6,244 nt of DNA from assembly GCA_964372035.1 (NCBI GenBank), contig CAYJPK010000105.1:1-6244 (forward strand). The letters run 5' to 3'. Position 1 is the first letter of the stretch, and each line of letters begins with the position of its first letter. The notes beneath the pieces are model-generated. The model was not told the origin of the DNA, made no database searches, and saw only the letters and a list, made by a program, of their open reading frames with translations. Below, piece by piece: positions 1 to 5,590 of the stretch. This DNA is from CAYJPK01 sp964372035. GTDB lineage: Bacteria; Desulfobacterota; Desulfovibrionia; Desulfovibrionales; Desulfovibrionaceae. The position numbers and the translations under genes were made by a program.

Positions 1-40
1 TTTTCAAAAGGCACGCTCACTACAAACACCCTTGCGGGAC

Positions 41-59
41 GCTAGAAGTAAATTCTAGC
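41..59. repeat. Perfect 7-bp inverted repeat in a GC-richer edge patch
   Basis: The arms GCTAGAA (41-47) and TTCTAGC (53-59) are perfectly complementary around a 5-nt loop, and the plus strand continues TTGTTTTA. The surrounding stretch 1-75 is about 47% G+C, clearly above the AT-rich DNA that follows. It could be a weak plus-strand terminator for something left of the window, or part of a dispersed repeat. Short open frames enter from the left edge in all three plus-strand frames, but none can be assigned to a protein family. Confidence 0.4.
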
Positions 60-108
60 TTGTTTTACGTGGCGCAAATTTTTTGTTTTCGCAAAAACTT
101 TGTAAGCC

Positions 109-245
109 GATGATGAAAAATCATCTCATAACGCCATAAAAATGCAATAAAAGTAAACGCTGTTTCCTATTTTTTTGCATTTTTATTTTTTTGCTATAGC
201 TGATAAAATCTTTTATTATAGTGTGTTAGAATATTTTTCATCATC
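109..245. repeat. Nested inverted-repeat element
   Basis: A 13-bp sequence at 109-121 (GATGATGAAAAAT) recurs as its exact reverse complement at 233-245. The 111 bp between the arms contain a second inverted repeat (11-bp arms at 137-147 and 175-185), the palindrome GCTATAGC (193-200) and a short IR at 203-216. No target-site duplication is visible next to the outer arms and there is no coding content. It may be a structured transcript end or a small MITE-like element; AT-rich composition makes some of this pairing cheap. Confidence 0.45.
137..192 (+). terminator. AT-rich hairpin followed by T7, terminator-like
   Basis: An 11-bp perfect stem (137-147 with 175-185) extends after one mismatch by four A-T pairs (149-152 with 170-173). 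It encloses a small AAAC/GTTT stem (155-158, 162-165). Seven T residues follow at 186-192, so on the plus strand this looks like an intrinsic terminator for transcription entering from the left. The stem has only two G-C pairs, so strength is uncertain. No gene that it would serve is visible in the window. Confidence 0.4.
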
Positions 246-248
246 AAC

Positions 249-311
249 TAACTAATATGAGAAAGCTTAAATACAAAACAGTTTAAGGCTTTTGCAAAAT
301 CATATTAGTTA
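249..311. repeat. Long imperfect hairpin spanning the thioesterase stop codon
   Basis: Twelve-base arms at 249-260 and 300-311 are perfectly complementary. Inside them AAAGC (262-266) pairs with GCTTT (288-292) and TTAAA (267-271) with TTTAA (282-286), leaving a 10-nt loop. The structure includes the last codons and the stop codon (283-285) of the minus-strand thioesterase gene. Neither strand has a T-run directly after it, so it is not a classical terminator. It could protect the mRNA 3' end or cause pausing. Confidence 0.45.
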
Positions 312-693
312 AACGAATGCTAGAAACTAATTTCTTGTTTTCGCTTATAATGTCAATATTCCAGATATGGGTTGTTTTTCCTTTATGAATTAAATTTGCA
401 ACGCCCTTAACTATTTGCCCCATTGGAACACGTGAAATATGATTACAACTAACACTAATAGCAATAGGGTAGTAGCCTTTGTCACAAATCATAATTGAGC
501 CATAACCAGCAATAGTTTCGGCAAATGCAAGACTAGCTCCACCATTTAAAAAGCCAAAAGGTTGAATAGTTTTTTCATTTACAGGCATAGTAGCAATAAC
601 TTCTGTATCGCTAGTTGAAACTATACTCATCTCAAGTGCAGTAAAAAGAGAAGGCTTGTTTACCAGCGTTTCTAATAAAAAATTGTCTGACAA
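283..693 (-). CDS. PaaI/MenI-type hot-dog acyl-CoA thioesterase
   Basis: This is a single-domain hot-dog-fold protein of 136 residues, the usual size for the MenI/EntH/PaaI thioesterase group, which hydrolyses (hydroxy)aryl- or acyl-CoA thioesters in the cytoplasm. The signature Q-P-F-G-F-L-N-G-G-A-S lies at residues 44-54, followed by the likely catalytic Glu59 in L-A-F-A-E. The C-terminal S-S-I-R-L-T-N strand also matches EntH/YdiI. In those relatives the loop reads L-H-G-G; here Asn50 replaces the His. I chose the TTG start at 693 because GGAG (703-700) lies 6 nt upstream of it; a TTG at 705 would overlap that site. The gene is divergent from pheA and has its own promoter. No signal peptide is seen. 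The substrate cannot be read from the sequence, and a menaquinone role is only one option. The fold assignment is firm. Confidence 0.85.
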   Translation of the reverse strand: MSDNFLLETLVNKPSLFTALEMSIVSTSDTEVIATMPVNEKTIQPFGFLNGGASLAFAETIAGYGSIMICDKGYYPIAISVSCNHISRVPMGQIVKGVANLIHKGKTTHIWNIDIISENKKLVSSIRLTNMILQKP

Positions 694-725
694 AATAAAC
701 TCCAAGTATTAATTTAATAATATTT

Positions 726-754
726 ACAATAGCATAAAAACTAAAAAATCGCAA
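726..754 (-). promoter_or_regulatory. Probable sigma-70 promoter of the thioesterase gene
   Basis: On the minus strand TTGCGA (754-749) and TATTGT (731-726) are separated by exactly 17 nt. TG sits one base upstream of the -10, making it an extended -10 element. The implied start near 719 gives a leader of about 25 nt carrying the GGAG site, consistent with a start codon at 693. Confidence 0.5.
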
Positions 755-795
755 ATATTAATAATTTTAAGATAATAACAAAGAATAGAAAAGGC

Positions 796-825
796 TTGAC
801 AATTTTTTAAGATTAAAGTTATTTT
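796..825 (+). promoter_or_regulatory. Candidate promoter of the pheA transcript
   Basis: A consensus TTGACA (796-801) is followed after 18 nt by TATTTT (820-825, four of six consensus bases). Transcription from here would give a leader of about 200 nt before pheA, long enough for attenuation-type control and containing the Phe-rich frame at 869-946. The -35 is strong and the -10 mediocre. No better promoter was found closer to pheA. Confidence 0.4.
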
Positions 826-868
826 CAATCAAGAAATATATTAAATAAGGTAGTTAGGCGTTTTTGAT

Positions 869-946
869 GTGTTTATCCTTTATGGCTTAAACAAAATAGA
901 TAAAAAGGCTTTTCGTGACTTTTCTGTCTTTTTAGTTTTTTTCTAA
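869..946 (+). CDS. Possible Phe-rich leader peptide upstream of pheA
   Basis: A GTG-initiated frame of 25 codons ends at TAA 944-946. It encodes six Phe residues, five of them in the last 11 codons, including Phe-Phe directly before the stop. This resembles the logic of the E. coli PheL leader, where stalling at Phe codons controls pheA. It lies inside the predicted pheA leader RNA. Weak points: the only ribosome-binding-like sequence is AGG about 10 nt before GTG, no clear terminator/antiterminator pair follows, and T-rich DNA yields TTT codons by chance. Treat it as a hypothesis. Confidence 0.2.
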   Translation: MFILYGLNKIDKKAFRDFSVFLVFF

Positions 947-1037
947 GTATTTAAATTGTTACTGAATTGATTTTATGATGATATTCTAAATGTTTAAAGA
1001 AAATGATATTAAAGAAGCATATATAATGAGGTGAAAA

Positions 1038-2174
1038 ATGGATATGAGTATTAACAGCTTATCAGCTGAAAATATAGAAGAATTAAATGCAACACGTAAG
1101 AAAATAAATGATATTGATAAGCAAGTTTTAAAACTTTTAAATGAAAGAGCAAACTGTAGTATTGAAATCGGAAAAATAAAAGCTAGTGCTAGCGCAAATG
1201 TTTTTGATGCTAAGCGTGAAAAAGAACTTTTAGATAGGCTGTTTAGTTTAAATACTGAAAGTTATGGAAAACTATCAAATACTCATATTCAAGCAATTTG
1301 GCGTGAAATTTTATCAGCTTCTCGTTCAATGCAGCAAAGTTTAAAAGCTGCTTATCTTGGACCAGAAGGGACTTTTTCCTATTATGCAGGTCGTGAATTT
1401 TTAGGCGAATCAGCTCATCTTGAACCTTGTACAGATTTTTTAGAGATTTTTGAAAAGGTTTATGATGGCAAGTGTGCTGTTGGCGTTGTTCCGCTTGAAA
1501 ACTCATTACATGGTACAGTTGGAACTTGTTTTGATTTGTTTGGTAAAATTGATGTTGCGATAGAGGCTGAATTTTATTCAAGAATTAGTTTAAGTCTTTT
1601 GAGTAGCGAAAAATCACTTTTAAATATTAAGAAAGTTTATTCACATGCACAGCCGCTTGGGCAAGCTTCAATTTGGTTACGCAAACATTTGCCAGGAGCT
1701 GAACTTGTTAGCGTTGAATCAACAGCCGTTGCAGCAACTCTAGCTAGCACGCAAAGTGCAAGTGCTGCAATTGGTCATGTAAAGCTTGGTGAACCACTTG
1801 GACTTAATGTGCTAGCTAGTTCAATCGAAAATGATAAAAAAAACTGGACTCGCTTTGTTTTGATTACGAATAAGGCAAATGCAAATTCAAGAGTTAGTCA
1901 GAGTGCTGTTAATAAGAGCTCAGTATTATTTACTTTAAAGGACAAGGTCGGTTCACTTGCAGAAGTTTTAGCCTTTTTTGCAAACGCAAATATTAATATT
2001 CAAAAATTAGAATCTCGCCCAATGCCTGGGGAATTTTGGAAATATTTGTTTTTTGCTGATTTAAGTTGCGATATGGCTGAAAGAGATGAGCTTTTAAACG
2101 AACTTAATGAACTTTGTACCTCATTTAAAGTTCTTGGGAGCTATCCCGCAGGGCAAGAGTTCAAACAATCTTAA
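1038..2174 (+). CDS. pheA: Bifunctional chorismate mutase / prephenate dehydratase (P-protein)
   Basis: This cytoplasmic enzyme converts chorismate to prephenate and then to phenylpyruvate, the committed route to phenylalanine. At 378 residues it has the normal three-domain length. The AroQ chorismate mutase domain (about 12-100) carries Arg20, Arg37, Lys48, Asp57, Arg60 and Glu61, spaced exactly as E. coli Arg11, Arg28, Lys39, Asp48, Arg51 and Glu52, plus Gln99 near its end. The dehydratase domain (about 104-280) has the GPEGTFS, PLENS and T-R-F (271-273) motifs. The ACT regulatory domain (about 294-370) has G-S-L (305-307) and E-S-R-P (325-328), so feedback inhibition by Phe is likely. The usual D-K-P-G-A-L is D-K-V-G-S-L here. 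The ATG at 1038 is preceded by GAGGTG (1028-1033). The aroA-like gene follows 10 bp after the stop, implying one transcript. The gene looks intact and functional. Confidence 0.96.
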   Translation: MDMSINSLSAENIEELNATRKKINDIDKQVLKLLNERANCSIEIGKIKASASANVFDAKREKELLDRLFSLNTESYGKLSNTHIQAIWREILSASRSMQQSLKAAYLGPEGTFSYYAGREFLGESAHLEPCTDFLEIFEKVYDGKCAVGVVPLENSLHGTVGTCFDLFGKIDVAIEAEFYSRISLSLLSSEKSLLNIKKVYSHAQPLGQASIWLRKHLPGAELVSVESTAVAATLASTQSASAAIGHVKLGEPLGLNVLASSIENDKKNWTRFVLITNKANANSRVSQSAVNKSSVLFTLKDKVGSLAEVLAFFANANINIQKLESRPMPGEFWKYLFFADLSCDMAERDELLNELNELCTSFKVLGSYPAGQEFKQS

Positions 2175-2184
2175 AGGAAAAAAC

Positions 2185-2859
2185 ATGTTAGTTTTGCAGG
2201 CTCCCAAATTAAAATTGCTAAGTGATGAACCTGAAAAGCATTATGAGAAATCATCTGCTTATGATGTTGATTGGACTTGCACTTCTTATCTTTTAGCTGC
2301 GGGAGCCTTAGGTCATAAAATAATAAAAGTTGAAAATTTAAATTTAAATTCAACTCAAGATGAAAACGCAATCATAAATATTTTACAGTTAATGGGAGCA
2401 AAACTTGAGATTGAAAATAATGCTATTATTGTTAAGCCTTCGTTATTAAATGCTATAGAAATTGACATGGGAAGTTGCAATGACCTAGTACCAACTGTAG
2501 CTGTTTTAGCAGCTTGCGCTGAGGGTATAACAAAAATAAAAAACGTTAAATCATTACGAATAAGTGAAAATGATTGCATTGCAAGCCTTGAAAGTGAACT
2601 TTCAAAGCTAAGTATTAGAATAAAAAAGATAGATGATGGTTTGATAATTCAGGGTAGTGGTTTTATGCCATGTATTGAAGATAAAATATCTTTTTGTACT
2701 TATAATGATTACAGAATTGCTATGTCATTATCACTGTTTAGTTTAAATGGAGCTGATATAAGCCTTGATAATAAAGATATTGTGGAAGAAAGATTTTTAA
2801 ATTATTGGAGTACGCTTGAAAAAATGTGCTCTAAAAAACCTCTATTTAGCATAAGATAG
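2185..2859 (+). CDS. aroA: EPSP synthase-like protein lacking the inserted S3P-binding domain
   Basis: The product is 224 residues, about half of a normal EPSP synthase (about 430), the enzyme that joins PEP to shikimate-3-phosphate. Residues 4-13 (Q-A-P-K-L-K-L-L-S) resemble the N-terminal A-P-x-S-K-S-x-S strand. After a short linker, residues 26-215 match the second part of the enzyme: S-Y-L-L-A-A-G-A-L, the M-G-A strand, N-D-L-V-P-T-V-A-V-L-A, L-R-x-x-E-x-D, D-G-L-x-I-x-G and T-Y-N-D-Y-R-I-A-M. The domain between them (about E. coli 21-240) is missing. By alignment, E. coli Asp313, Glu341 and Arg386 are kept (Asp100, Glu128, Arg177), but Lys340, Arg344, His385 and Lys411 are Ser127, Cys131, Tyr176 and Glu202. 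Normal catalysis is therefore improbable. The start at 2185 has AAAGGA (2173-2178) six nt upstream, and the frame has no interruption. It may be a pseudogene in decay or a repurposed single-domain protein. Confidence 0.85.
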   Translation: MLVLQAPKLKLLSDEPEKHYEKSSAYDVDWTCTSYLLAAGALGHKIIKVENLNLNSTQDENAIINILQLMGAKLEIENNAIIVKPSLLNAIEIDMGSCNDLVPTVAVLAACAEGITKIKNVKSLRISENDCIASLESELSKLSIRIKKIDDGLIIQGSGFMPCIEDKISFCTYNDYRIAMSLSLFSLNGADISLDNKDIVEERFLNYWSTLEKMCSKKPLFSIR

Positions 2860-2876
2860 TTTTAATTCAATATATA

Positions 2877-2922
2877 AAGGGCTCGCAAAGCTTAACATGA
2901 GTTATAAGTTTTTCGAGCCCTT
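2877..2922. terminator. Long hairpin between convergent aroA-like and Na/Pi genes
   Basis: A nine-base stem AAGGGCTCG (2877-2885) pairs with CGAGCCCTT (2914-2922). After one mismatch it continues with AAAGCTTA (2887-2894) against 2905-2912 (one G-U pair), leaving a 10-nt loop. It lies 17 bp after the aroA-like stop and 26 bp from the stop of the opposing gene. A shared terminator is the natural reading, although neither flank has a long T-run. Confidence 0.65.
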
Positions 2923-2948
2923 ATGATATTATAATTTATTGTAAAATA

Positions 2949-4553
2949 TTAATTAACCCAACTGTTTGCACGCTCTGCAATACGTTCTATTGTTTTGACA
3001 GATTCAATGTATGCCTGCTCGAGTTTATCACTTAAGGTTTTATTATGAAGCTCTGGAAGTAGTAAAGCCTTATAAGATTTTGTTTTTAAGCGTTGTGTAA
3101 GAGCTTTTGCATTTTCCTTTAAGGTTTCAGTATCACTTTCAAATTTAACAGTAGATTCAGTTCCATCAGTAAGCACAAAATAGCTTAAAAGAAATACTTC
3201 ACGAGTATCAATAAACATATCATGCAAAGTATTGCGCAACTCAGCTGAAAAACCTTTATTTGAAGCGATACTTTTACCATAAAAACTAACAAGTTCGCTA
3301 GTCTTAACTGTAATTCGCTCTAAATCATTGGCAAGTGATACACTTTCATAAATAGGTGTTAACAGTTCACTTGGAGGGCTTGCTTGAGTCAACCTAGAAG
3401 CATACTCATTAATATCCTTATATAATATGGCAAGTTCTTTTTCACTTGATTTTATATATTCAATTTGAGCTATGTTATTTCCAAAAATAACTTCTTCAAA
3501 TGAATTTAGCTGCTTAAGTGTCATTTGTGCCATATGATTGCATTCACCTTTTAGGGCTGCAATTGCATCTGTATAGGAAGTTTGAATAAGAGTAGTGTCA
3601 AGATTATCATTTGTGATTTTTTCTGCCTTTGTATCATCATGAATTAAAAAGCGAATTAGACGAGTAAAGGGGTTGACAAATGGTAAAAATAACAAGGTAT
3701 TAACGATGTTAAGTAAGCTATGAGCATTTGCAATTTGGTGCGCTGCACTATCAGCTGTTTGCTCTAAAAGTGGCACATATAGTGACATAAAAGGATAGAA
3801 AATTAAAACAGCAATTAAATTGAATAAAACATGTGCGGCGCTAGCTTGTTTTGCAGGCTTTGAAGTTCCGATTGCAGCCAGCATAGCAGTGATTGTTGTC
3901 CCAACATTCACCCCCAAAATAATCGGCATTGCGGCATTAAGCGGCATAAGTCCTTGAGCTGAAAGAGCAATGGTAATACCCATAGTTGCAGAGCTTGATT
4001 GAACTAAAAGAGTTAGCCCAGCCCCAGCTAAAAGACCTAAAAAAGGTCTGTCTGCAAACATTAAGAAAATGTCTTTGCGCTCCCTTAAAAAATACATTGC
4101 GCTTTCCATCGTTTGCATGCCAATAAATAATAAACCGAAACCTAAGATTCCAAGACCAAGATTTTTTTTTGCAGATGACTTAGTTGTTAAATTTAATATA
4201 ACACCAATAATAACGAATACATATGCAAAATCTTTAACCTTGAAAGCCATAATTTGACCAGTGACAGTTGTGCCAATATTTGCACCCATAATAACGCCAA
4301 TAGCTTGTTTTAAGGTCATAAGCCCAGCATCAACAAAGCTAATTGTCATAACAGTAGTTGCTGAACTTGATTGTAAAAAGATTGTGGCAATTGTACCAAC
4401 TATAACGCCTAAAACTGGTGTTCTTGTCAAAGTTGCTATTATAGATCGTAATTTATTATCAGCAACTGCTTGTAATGATTCGCTAAGCAGTTTAATAGCA
4501 TATAGAAAAATTCCAACACCGCCAAGAAGTTGGATTGCCGTTTGTAGTGACAT
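2949..4553 (-). CDS. Na/Pi cotransporter family protein (NptA/PNaS type) with PhoU-like C-terminal domain
   Basis: This is an inner-membrane sodium-dependent phosphate symporter of the PNaS family (534 residues, the usual size of the bacterial two-part form). The membrane part (about 1-310) contains the two inverted Na/Pi repeats. Each has a QSSSAT motif (61-66 and 185-190) followed by a G-x-N-x-G-T-T motif (90-96 and 214-220); these form the substrate and sodium sites. Several hydrophobic helices surround them. The C-terminal part (about 335-530) is hydrophilic, helical and PhoU-like, probably cytoplasmic and regulatory. The ATG at 4553 has GGAG (4562-4559) five nt upstream. The gene stands alone, ends at the shared hairpin 2877-2922, and has a Pho-box-like repeat about 56-72 bp upstream of its start. 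Family assignment is firm; direction of transport in vivo is not proven by sequence. Confidence 0.93.
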   Translation of the reverse strand: MSLQTAIQLLGGVGIFLYAIKLLSESLQAVADNKLRSIIATLTRTPVLGVIVGTIATIFLQSSSATTVMTISFVDAGLMTLKQAIGVIMGANIGTTVTGQIMAFKVKDFAYVFVIIGVILNLTTKSSAKKNLGLGILGFGLLFIGMQTMESAMYFLRERKDIFLMFADRPFLGLLAGAGLTLLVQSSSATMGITIALSAQGLMPLNAAMPIILGVNVGTTITAMLAAIGTSKPAKQASAAHVLFNLIAVLIFYPFMSLYVPLLEQTADSAAHQIANAHSLLNIVNTLLFLPFVNPFTRLIRFLIHDDTKAEKITNDNLDTTLIQTSYTDAIAALKGECNHMAQMTLKQLNSFEEVIFGNNIAQIEYIKSSEKELAILYKDINEYASRLTQASPPSELLTPIYESVSLANDLERITVKTSELVSFYGKSIASNKGFSAELRNTLHDMFIDTREVFLLSYFVLTDGTESTVKFESDTETLKENAKALTQRLKTKSYKALLLPELHNKTLSDKLEQAYIESVKTIERIAERANSWVN

Positions 4554-4608
4554 ATATTCTCCAAATGTATAATCTTAAATTAATAAAGACATTGTTTTGC
4601 AATGAATT

Positions 4609-4625
4609 TGTCACCGTACTGTAAC
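4609..4625 (+). promoter_or_regulatory. Pho-box-like direct repeat upstream of the phosphate transporter
   Basis: TGTCAC (4609-4614) and TGTAAC (4620-4625) are direct repeats with an 11-bp period, separated by CGTAC, close to the CTGTCAT-n4-CTGTCAT arrangement of PhoB sites. The repeats read along the plus strand, opposite to the transporter gene, which weakens the case. A sodium/phosphate transporter is a natural target for phosphate-starvation control. Just downstream on the transporter side is a small CATTG/CAATG inverted repeat (4590-4604). Confidence 0.35.
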
Positions 4626-4754
4626 AAAATATAAAAATATTACAACAGATTTTTTATTGATTTGAGTACCCAATGATTACAAATATATAAACATATTATA
4701 ATAAAATAATTTATGTGATGGAGTTGTAATAAAAAAGATAATTTAGCAGTATAT

Positions 4755-4780
4755 AAAAAAGATTAAGCTAGTGTGCTTAA
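4755..4780 (-). terminator. Intrinsic terminator downstream of the nitroreductase gene
   Basis: Read on the minus strand, TTAAGC (4780-4775) pairs with GCTTAA (4768-4763) around a 6-nt loop. It is followed by TC and six T residues (4760-4755). It lies about 125 bp past the nitroreductase stop, as a second site after the larger hairpin at 4804-4850. Confidence 0.5.
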
Positions 4781-4803
4781 AAAAAATATTAACTCGCATA
4801 TAA

Positions 4804-4850
4804 TAAAATAAAATCATCAATATGTAGTTCATATTAATGATTTTATTTTA
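4804..4850 (-). terminator. Twenty-pair AT-rich hairpin after the nitroreductase gene
   Basis: Perfect 14-bp arms (4804-4817 and 4837-4850) continue after one mismatch with six more pairs (4819-4824 with 4830-4835) around a TAGTT loop. On the minus strand the distal arm is T-rich (ATTTTATTTTATTA), as expected of a terminator for the nitroreductase transcript whose stop lies 56 bp before it. The perfection of the stem in neutral-looking DNA suggests it is maintained. Confidence 0.5.
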
Positions 4851-4905
4851 GATTTATGATAATATATGTTTATTGCAATCTGACTATTGTTGGTATGATT
4901 TCAGC

Positions 4906-5427
4906 TTATATTCGATAGATGCGATTGTCGTTACGTTTAAGTATTTTTGGTTTGTCACCATCTCTATAGCCTAAAATAACATGTTCAACACCAACATAAT
5001 CACTATCGATTCCTAGTTTTTTTAATAAAGCCTGACAATATTCAGTTTCAAACTCTTCCTTTGCCCTTGAAATACAAGCAGCTCCAAGTCCAAGTGATTC
5101 AGCTGCAATAAGCATATTTTGCACACAAGCCATAGCATCTAGCATATAAGTGTGTAAAATGTTAGGATTTGATAATACAACAATAAGGGTAGGCGCCCCA
5201 AAAAATGCGTCTTTGCCTTTTTTCCAAATTGCAGTATTAATTTTAGATAGTTCTGCTATAACTTCCTGATCTTGAACAACTATGAAAATAGGTGATTGTT
5301 TATTTAGTCCGCTTGGAGCATACAAACCAGCTTCGAGCACAGCATTAAGTTCAGCATCACTTATTTGTTCTTTCTTAAAAGCTCTGCATGATCTTCTAGT
5401 TTTAATATTTTCAAGGGTTTGGTTCAT
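4906..5427 (-). CDS. Nitroreductase-family FMN-dependent oxidoreductase
   Basis: This is a cytoplasmic flavoprotein of the nitroreductase superfamily (173 residues, typical of the short single-domain form). Such proteins use NAD(P)H or another donor to reduce nitro compounds, quinones or flavins. The N-terminal R-R-S-x-R (11-15) is the FMN-phosphate motif. A-P-S-G-x-N-x-Q-S-P (37-46) is the conserved flavin-contact region. D-A-M-A-C-V-Q-N-M (97-105) followed by L-G-L-G-A-A (112-117) matches the helix and loop over the flavin. The C-terminus L-G-Y-R-D-G-D-K-P is also standard. I chose the ATG at 5427, with GGAGG (5437-5433) five nt upstream. An upstream TTG at 5460 would extend it by 11 residues but lies before the predicted transcription start. 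The gene is divergent from the C_GCAxxG_C_C gene. The natural substrate is unknown. Confidence 0.92.
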   Translation of the reverse strand: MNQTLENIKTRRSCRAFKKEQISDAELNAVLEAGLYAPSGLNKQSPIFIVVQDQEVIAELSKINTAIWKKGKDAFFGAPTLIVVLSNPNILHTYMLDAMACVQNMLIAAESLGLGAACISRAKEEFETEYCQALLKKLGIDSDYVGVEHVILGYRDGDKPKILKRNDNRIYRI

Positions 5428-5448
5428 TTTAACCTCCAATTTTTTACA

Positions 5449-5476
5449 AATATACCGCAATATAATTACTTGTCAA
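5449..5476 (-). promoter_or_regulatory. Promoter of the nitroreductase gene
   Basis: On the minus strand TTGACA (5476-5471) is a perfect -35, followed after 16 nt by TATATT (5454-5449, five of six). The implied start near 5442 puts GGAGG about five nt into a very short leader. This supports the ATG at 5427 over the upstream TTG. Confidence 0.65.
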
Positions 5477-5518
5477 ACTTATTCACCTACTATTTAATAT
5501 CACTTTTATATAAGCTCC

Positions 5519-5547
5519 TTGACTTTAGCTTTTATGCAGTTTATTTT
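5519..5547 (+). promoter_or_regulatory. Promoter of the C_GCAxxG_C_C-family gene
   Basis: TTGACT (5519-5524, five of six) and TATTTT (5542-5547) are separated by 17 nt, giving a start near 5554 and a leader of about 37 nt with GAGG at 5582-5585. The two divergent -35 elements are 42 bp apart (5477-5518), close enough for a shared regulator, but no clear operator palindrome was seen between them. Confidence 0.5.
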
Positions 5548-5590
5548 CAAAATAATTAATAGATGATAACTATATGAACTTGAGGTAACT

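Larger units (their letters stand above)
4626..4905. other. AT-rich intergenic region without a gene
   Basis: Apart from the Pho-box-like repeat and two minus-strand hairpins annotated separately, this part of the gap between the transporter and the nitroreductase shows no credible coding sequence, RNA gene or mobile-element signature. Its composition is strongly A/T with many short A and T runs. Either minus-strand terminator could end the nitroreductase transcript, so the transporter probably has its own promoter to their left; no strong one was recognised. Confidence 0.55.

Noticed and set aside
1022..1027. Perfect TATAAT just before pheA
   Set aside because: It abuts the ribosome binding site, has no -35 at suitable spacing, and would place the transcription start almost at the start codon.
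1243..1581. 112-codon open frame on the minus strand within pheA
   Set aside because: It lies fully opposite conserved pheA domains, has a low-complexity Gln/Leu/Lys composition and matches no family; it is a shadow frame.
2107..2184. Upstream ATG extending the aroA-like protein by 26 residues
   Set aside because: The extension lies inside the ACT-domain codons of pheA in another frame and has no family similarity; the ATG at 2185 has a well-spaced RBS.
4261..4572. 103-codon plus-strand frame opposite the start of the transporter gene
   Set aside because: Its hydrophobic content mirrors the complementary membrane-protein codons, and the minus-strand gene has clear family motifs and an RBS.
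4743..4832. Minus-strand 29-codon frame with a hydrophobic Phe/Tyr/Ile-rich product
   Set aside because: It overlaps two terminator-type hairpins, lacks a Shine-Dalgarno sequence, and its composition is what T-rich DNA gives by chance.
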